A DNA stretch of 17,752 bases, taken from positions 1-17,752 of the forward strand of contig CAPAOV010000033.1 in NCBI GenBank assembly GCA_948579355.1. The letters run 5' to 3'. Under the pieces are notes generated by a model. The model was given only the letters and a program-made list of their open reading frames with translations, was not told the origin of the DNA and searched no databases. This document shows, piece after piece, positions 16,334-17,752 of the stretch. How positions within the stretch are numbered: the stretch's first letter is position 1; each line of letters begins with the position of its first letter. Source of the DNA: an uncultured Eubacterium sp. (lineage in GTDB: Bacteria > Bacillota > Clostridia > Lachnospirales > Lachnospiraceae). The translations under genes and the position numbers were made by a program.

Positions 16334-17597
16334 AATAATACTCATCCTTTCTTATTTGAATCGCATCCGATACTATATGTTTACCATAATCCCGATAATG
16401 TTGAAACGGATCATTTTTATGTTCATTTGCCTCTCCATAGGCAAGCAGCAACATCTCAATATCATTAGCATTCATGGATATATCTTTTCTACTGCCTTCC
16501 ATTATATTTGTCCATTTTTTTTCAAAAATAGAATAAACACAGGTCTCATGATTTCGATATAATTGGCTGACACCCGTTGCCTTGTAAGCATCGTCCAGTC
16601 CTAAGGCATGACCCATTTCATGAGCAGCACAAGCTCTGTAACCAGTACGATTTTCTTCGGCACCGTTCAACTGTGTGTTCGTTGGCATATATACAAATAT
16701 AGCCTCATCGTTAGACAACATATCCCCTCCGTGCAAACCATAAGCATGAAACCAGTATTGGGAGCTGCATTGTTTAAAATACCTACACTCTCCACCTATT
16801 CCTACCAGCATAAACATCTGGTTCTTATTATAGGCACCATTGCCCTTTTCATGAAATACTAATTTTGTATCAAACTGTACACCTGCAGCAAAATCATTTT
16901 CATTACCTTGTACACGTATGGAATAAGCTTCTTCTACCCCTTCCCTGAATTCGTGACAATATGTTCCTCCCTGTGGTGCTCCTTTATATGTAAATTGTTC
17001 ATCGCGAACGGAGCCTTTGCGGCCGTTGTCTCCATAGGTGCAAAATTCTACATACAAATGAATGTATAATGTTTTCGGCGTCAGGTGATATTTTATACAG
17101 GGGTAGTATGTTTCCCCATCATTCGACAGGGAAAAATCTTTCATCTTTTGAGTAGATTCTTCCTCAGAAAATTCTCCCCATTCCATATGTACGCCTTTCC
17201 AATCGTTCGCATTGCGCATAAAACAATCCCAATTGGTCTTTTCATCAACAGTAGCCGGATATACCTGTGCAGATGAAAAATTGCTCATTGCTCCGTTTAT
17301 CCTTTTCTTGCCTTTCTTTTTAAATGCGCAGACTTTATAATAAAAAGTCGTATTTGCTGGTAAATTGTTATTATTCCAAGTTGTTGTCTTTTTTGAATTA
17401 ATACGTTTTATACATTTATAGGTGCCCTTGGCGCGATTACTCCGATAAATACGGTAACCACTGATTCCCTTTGTATGTTTACTCTTTTTCGATTTCCATG
17501 TAATTTTTAATCGCTTATAATCAAATGCCTCAACCGTAATATCCGGTGCACTGGCTTTGATTTTTACCTTATTACTGGTAGCGAGACGCTTACCCAT
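16326..17597 (-). CDS. Metzincin-type zinc metalloprotease with FN3 module, N-terminus apparently lost
   Basis: 423 residues from the first usable ATG. Residues about 17-114 are a Lys-rich FN3 module (YKRLKITWKSKKSK, GYRIYRSNRAKGTYK, FYYKVCAFKKKGKKR). Residues about 120-400 form a protease domain with the zinc site HEMGHALGLDD (326-336): His326 and His330 as ligands, Glu327 as catalytic base, Gly333, and Asp336 at the third-ligand position as in snapalysin-type metzincins. The Met-turn is in TNIMEG (Met366), 30 residues later. Several Cys residues (215, 271, 277, 323, 353) could form disulfides. No signal peptide or ribosome site is present at the ATG, and the frame continues upstream with FN3-like codons, so the true gene probably began further right. 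It is the first visible gene of a unit with the three tandem paralogues. Confidence 0.75.
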   Translation of the reverse strand: MGKRLATSNKVKIKASAPDITVEAFDYKRLKITWKSKKSKHTKGISGYRIYRSNRAKGTYKCIKRINSKKTTTWNNNNLPANTTFYYKVCAFKKKGKKRINGAMSNFSSAQVYPATVDEKTNWDCFMRNANDWKGVHMEWGEFSEEESTQKMKDFSLSNDGETYYPCIKYHLTPKTLYIHLYVEFCTYGDNGRKGSVRDEQFTYKGAPQGGTYCHEFREGVEEAYSIRVQGNENDFAAGVQFDTKLVFHEKGNGAYNKNQMFMLVGIGGECRYFKQCSSQYWFHAYGLHGGDMLSNDEAIFVYMPTNTQLNGAEENRTGYRACAAHEMGHALGLDDAYKATGVSQLYRNHETCVYSIFEKKWTNIMEGSRKDISMNANDIEMLLLAYGEANEHKNDPFQHYRDYGKHIVSDAIQIRKDEYYYE

Positions 17598-17708
17598 TGA
17601 ATTATAAGCTTTTACATAATAGTAGTACTTTTTCCCCTTTTCTAACTTTGTATGGTTATATGATTTTTTCGTTGTTTTTATTGCTTTATATTTTACCTTA
17701 TGATATTG
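17598..17708 (-). pseudogene. In-frame FN3 tail upstream of the metalloprotease ATG
   Basis: The 37 codons between a TGA (17709-17711) and the ATG at 17597 read as the second half of an FN3 module: QYHKVKYKAIKTTKK, then LEKGKKYYYYVKAYNS, joining smoothly to MGKRLATSNKVKIKA. No ATG, GTG or TTG start occurs in this stretch. The simplest reading is a longer secreted protease with at least two FN3 modules whose 5' part has been broken by the TGA or by a frameshift nearer the window edge. Confidence 0.6.
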
Positions 17709-17712
17709 TCAA
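17685..17712 (-). promoter_or_regulatory. Promoter-like sequence ahead of the metalloprotease
   Basis: Minus strand TTGACA (17707-17712), 16-base spacer, TATAAA (17685-17690). The -35 box is one half of the inverted pair TGTCAA-N6-TTGACA (17707-17724). If active, transcription would begin about 80 bases before the ATG at 17597 and give the broken gene and the three paralogues a local promoter. It may equally be chance in AT-rich coding sequence. Confidence 0.4.
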
Positions 17713-17752
17713 TATTGGTTGACACTTTTTTTACAAGGATATCAATGCCTAA

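Overview
The window looks like a chromosomal segment from a gut-type member of the Clostridia, most likely Lachnospiraceae. This is inferred from moderate-to-low GC, strong AGGAGG-type ribosome binding sites, secreted proteins joined by Thr-Pro linkers, and very lysine-rich fibronectin III and Ig-like modules. No ribosomal RNA, tRNA, CRISPR array, integrase or intact insertion sequence is visible. All genes except one AraC-type regulator read from the minus strand.

Layout from left to right. (1) An HSL-type alpha/beta hydrolase (78-1058). (2) A decayed AgrC/GHKL-type sensor kinase fragment with an in-frame stop (1209-1679), bounded by terminator hairpins. (3) A carbohydrate block: a secreted GH43-CBM6-FN3 arabinoxylan-type glycosidase (2874-5225) and a small secreted protein with a TP linker and an acidic beta-sandwich-like C-terminus (1814-2764). 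Facing them is a divergent AraC regulator (5458-6240), whose leader carries a compact inverted-repeat element that folds as a three-way junction. (4) A three-gene operon: a large Cthe_2159-like beta-helix surface protein (8286-11204), an OmpR-type response regulator (7591-8268) and its histidine kinase (6273-7598). It ends in a terminator lying inside the 3' end of the convergent AraC gene. (5) A soluble two-PAS methyl-accepting protein (11390-12901) with its own promoter and terminator. (6) A secreted-protein cluster: a metzincin-type zinc metalloprotease with FN3 modules (16326-17597, apparently lacking its 5' end), followed by three tandem paralogues of about 360 residues (16333-13045). The paralogues share a signal peptide, FN3 module, Ig-like module and an unrecognised C-terminal domain.

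Functionally the region is about sensing and handling the cell exterior. One unit degrades plant arabinoxylan under a likely sugar-responsive AraC protein. One displays a pectin-binding-like beta-helix under its own two-component system. One couples a putative extracellular protease to three diversified secreted proteins. Nearly every secreted protein carries a highly basic FN3-, Ig- or chitobiase-like module and none has a sortase motif, which suggests non-covalent retention on the anionic cell wall. The best candidates for something undescribed are the metzincin plus triplicated-paralogue cluster, with a clear gene-conversion tract, and the three-way-junction element in the AraC leader.
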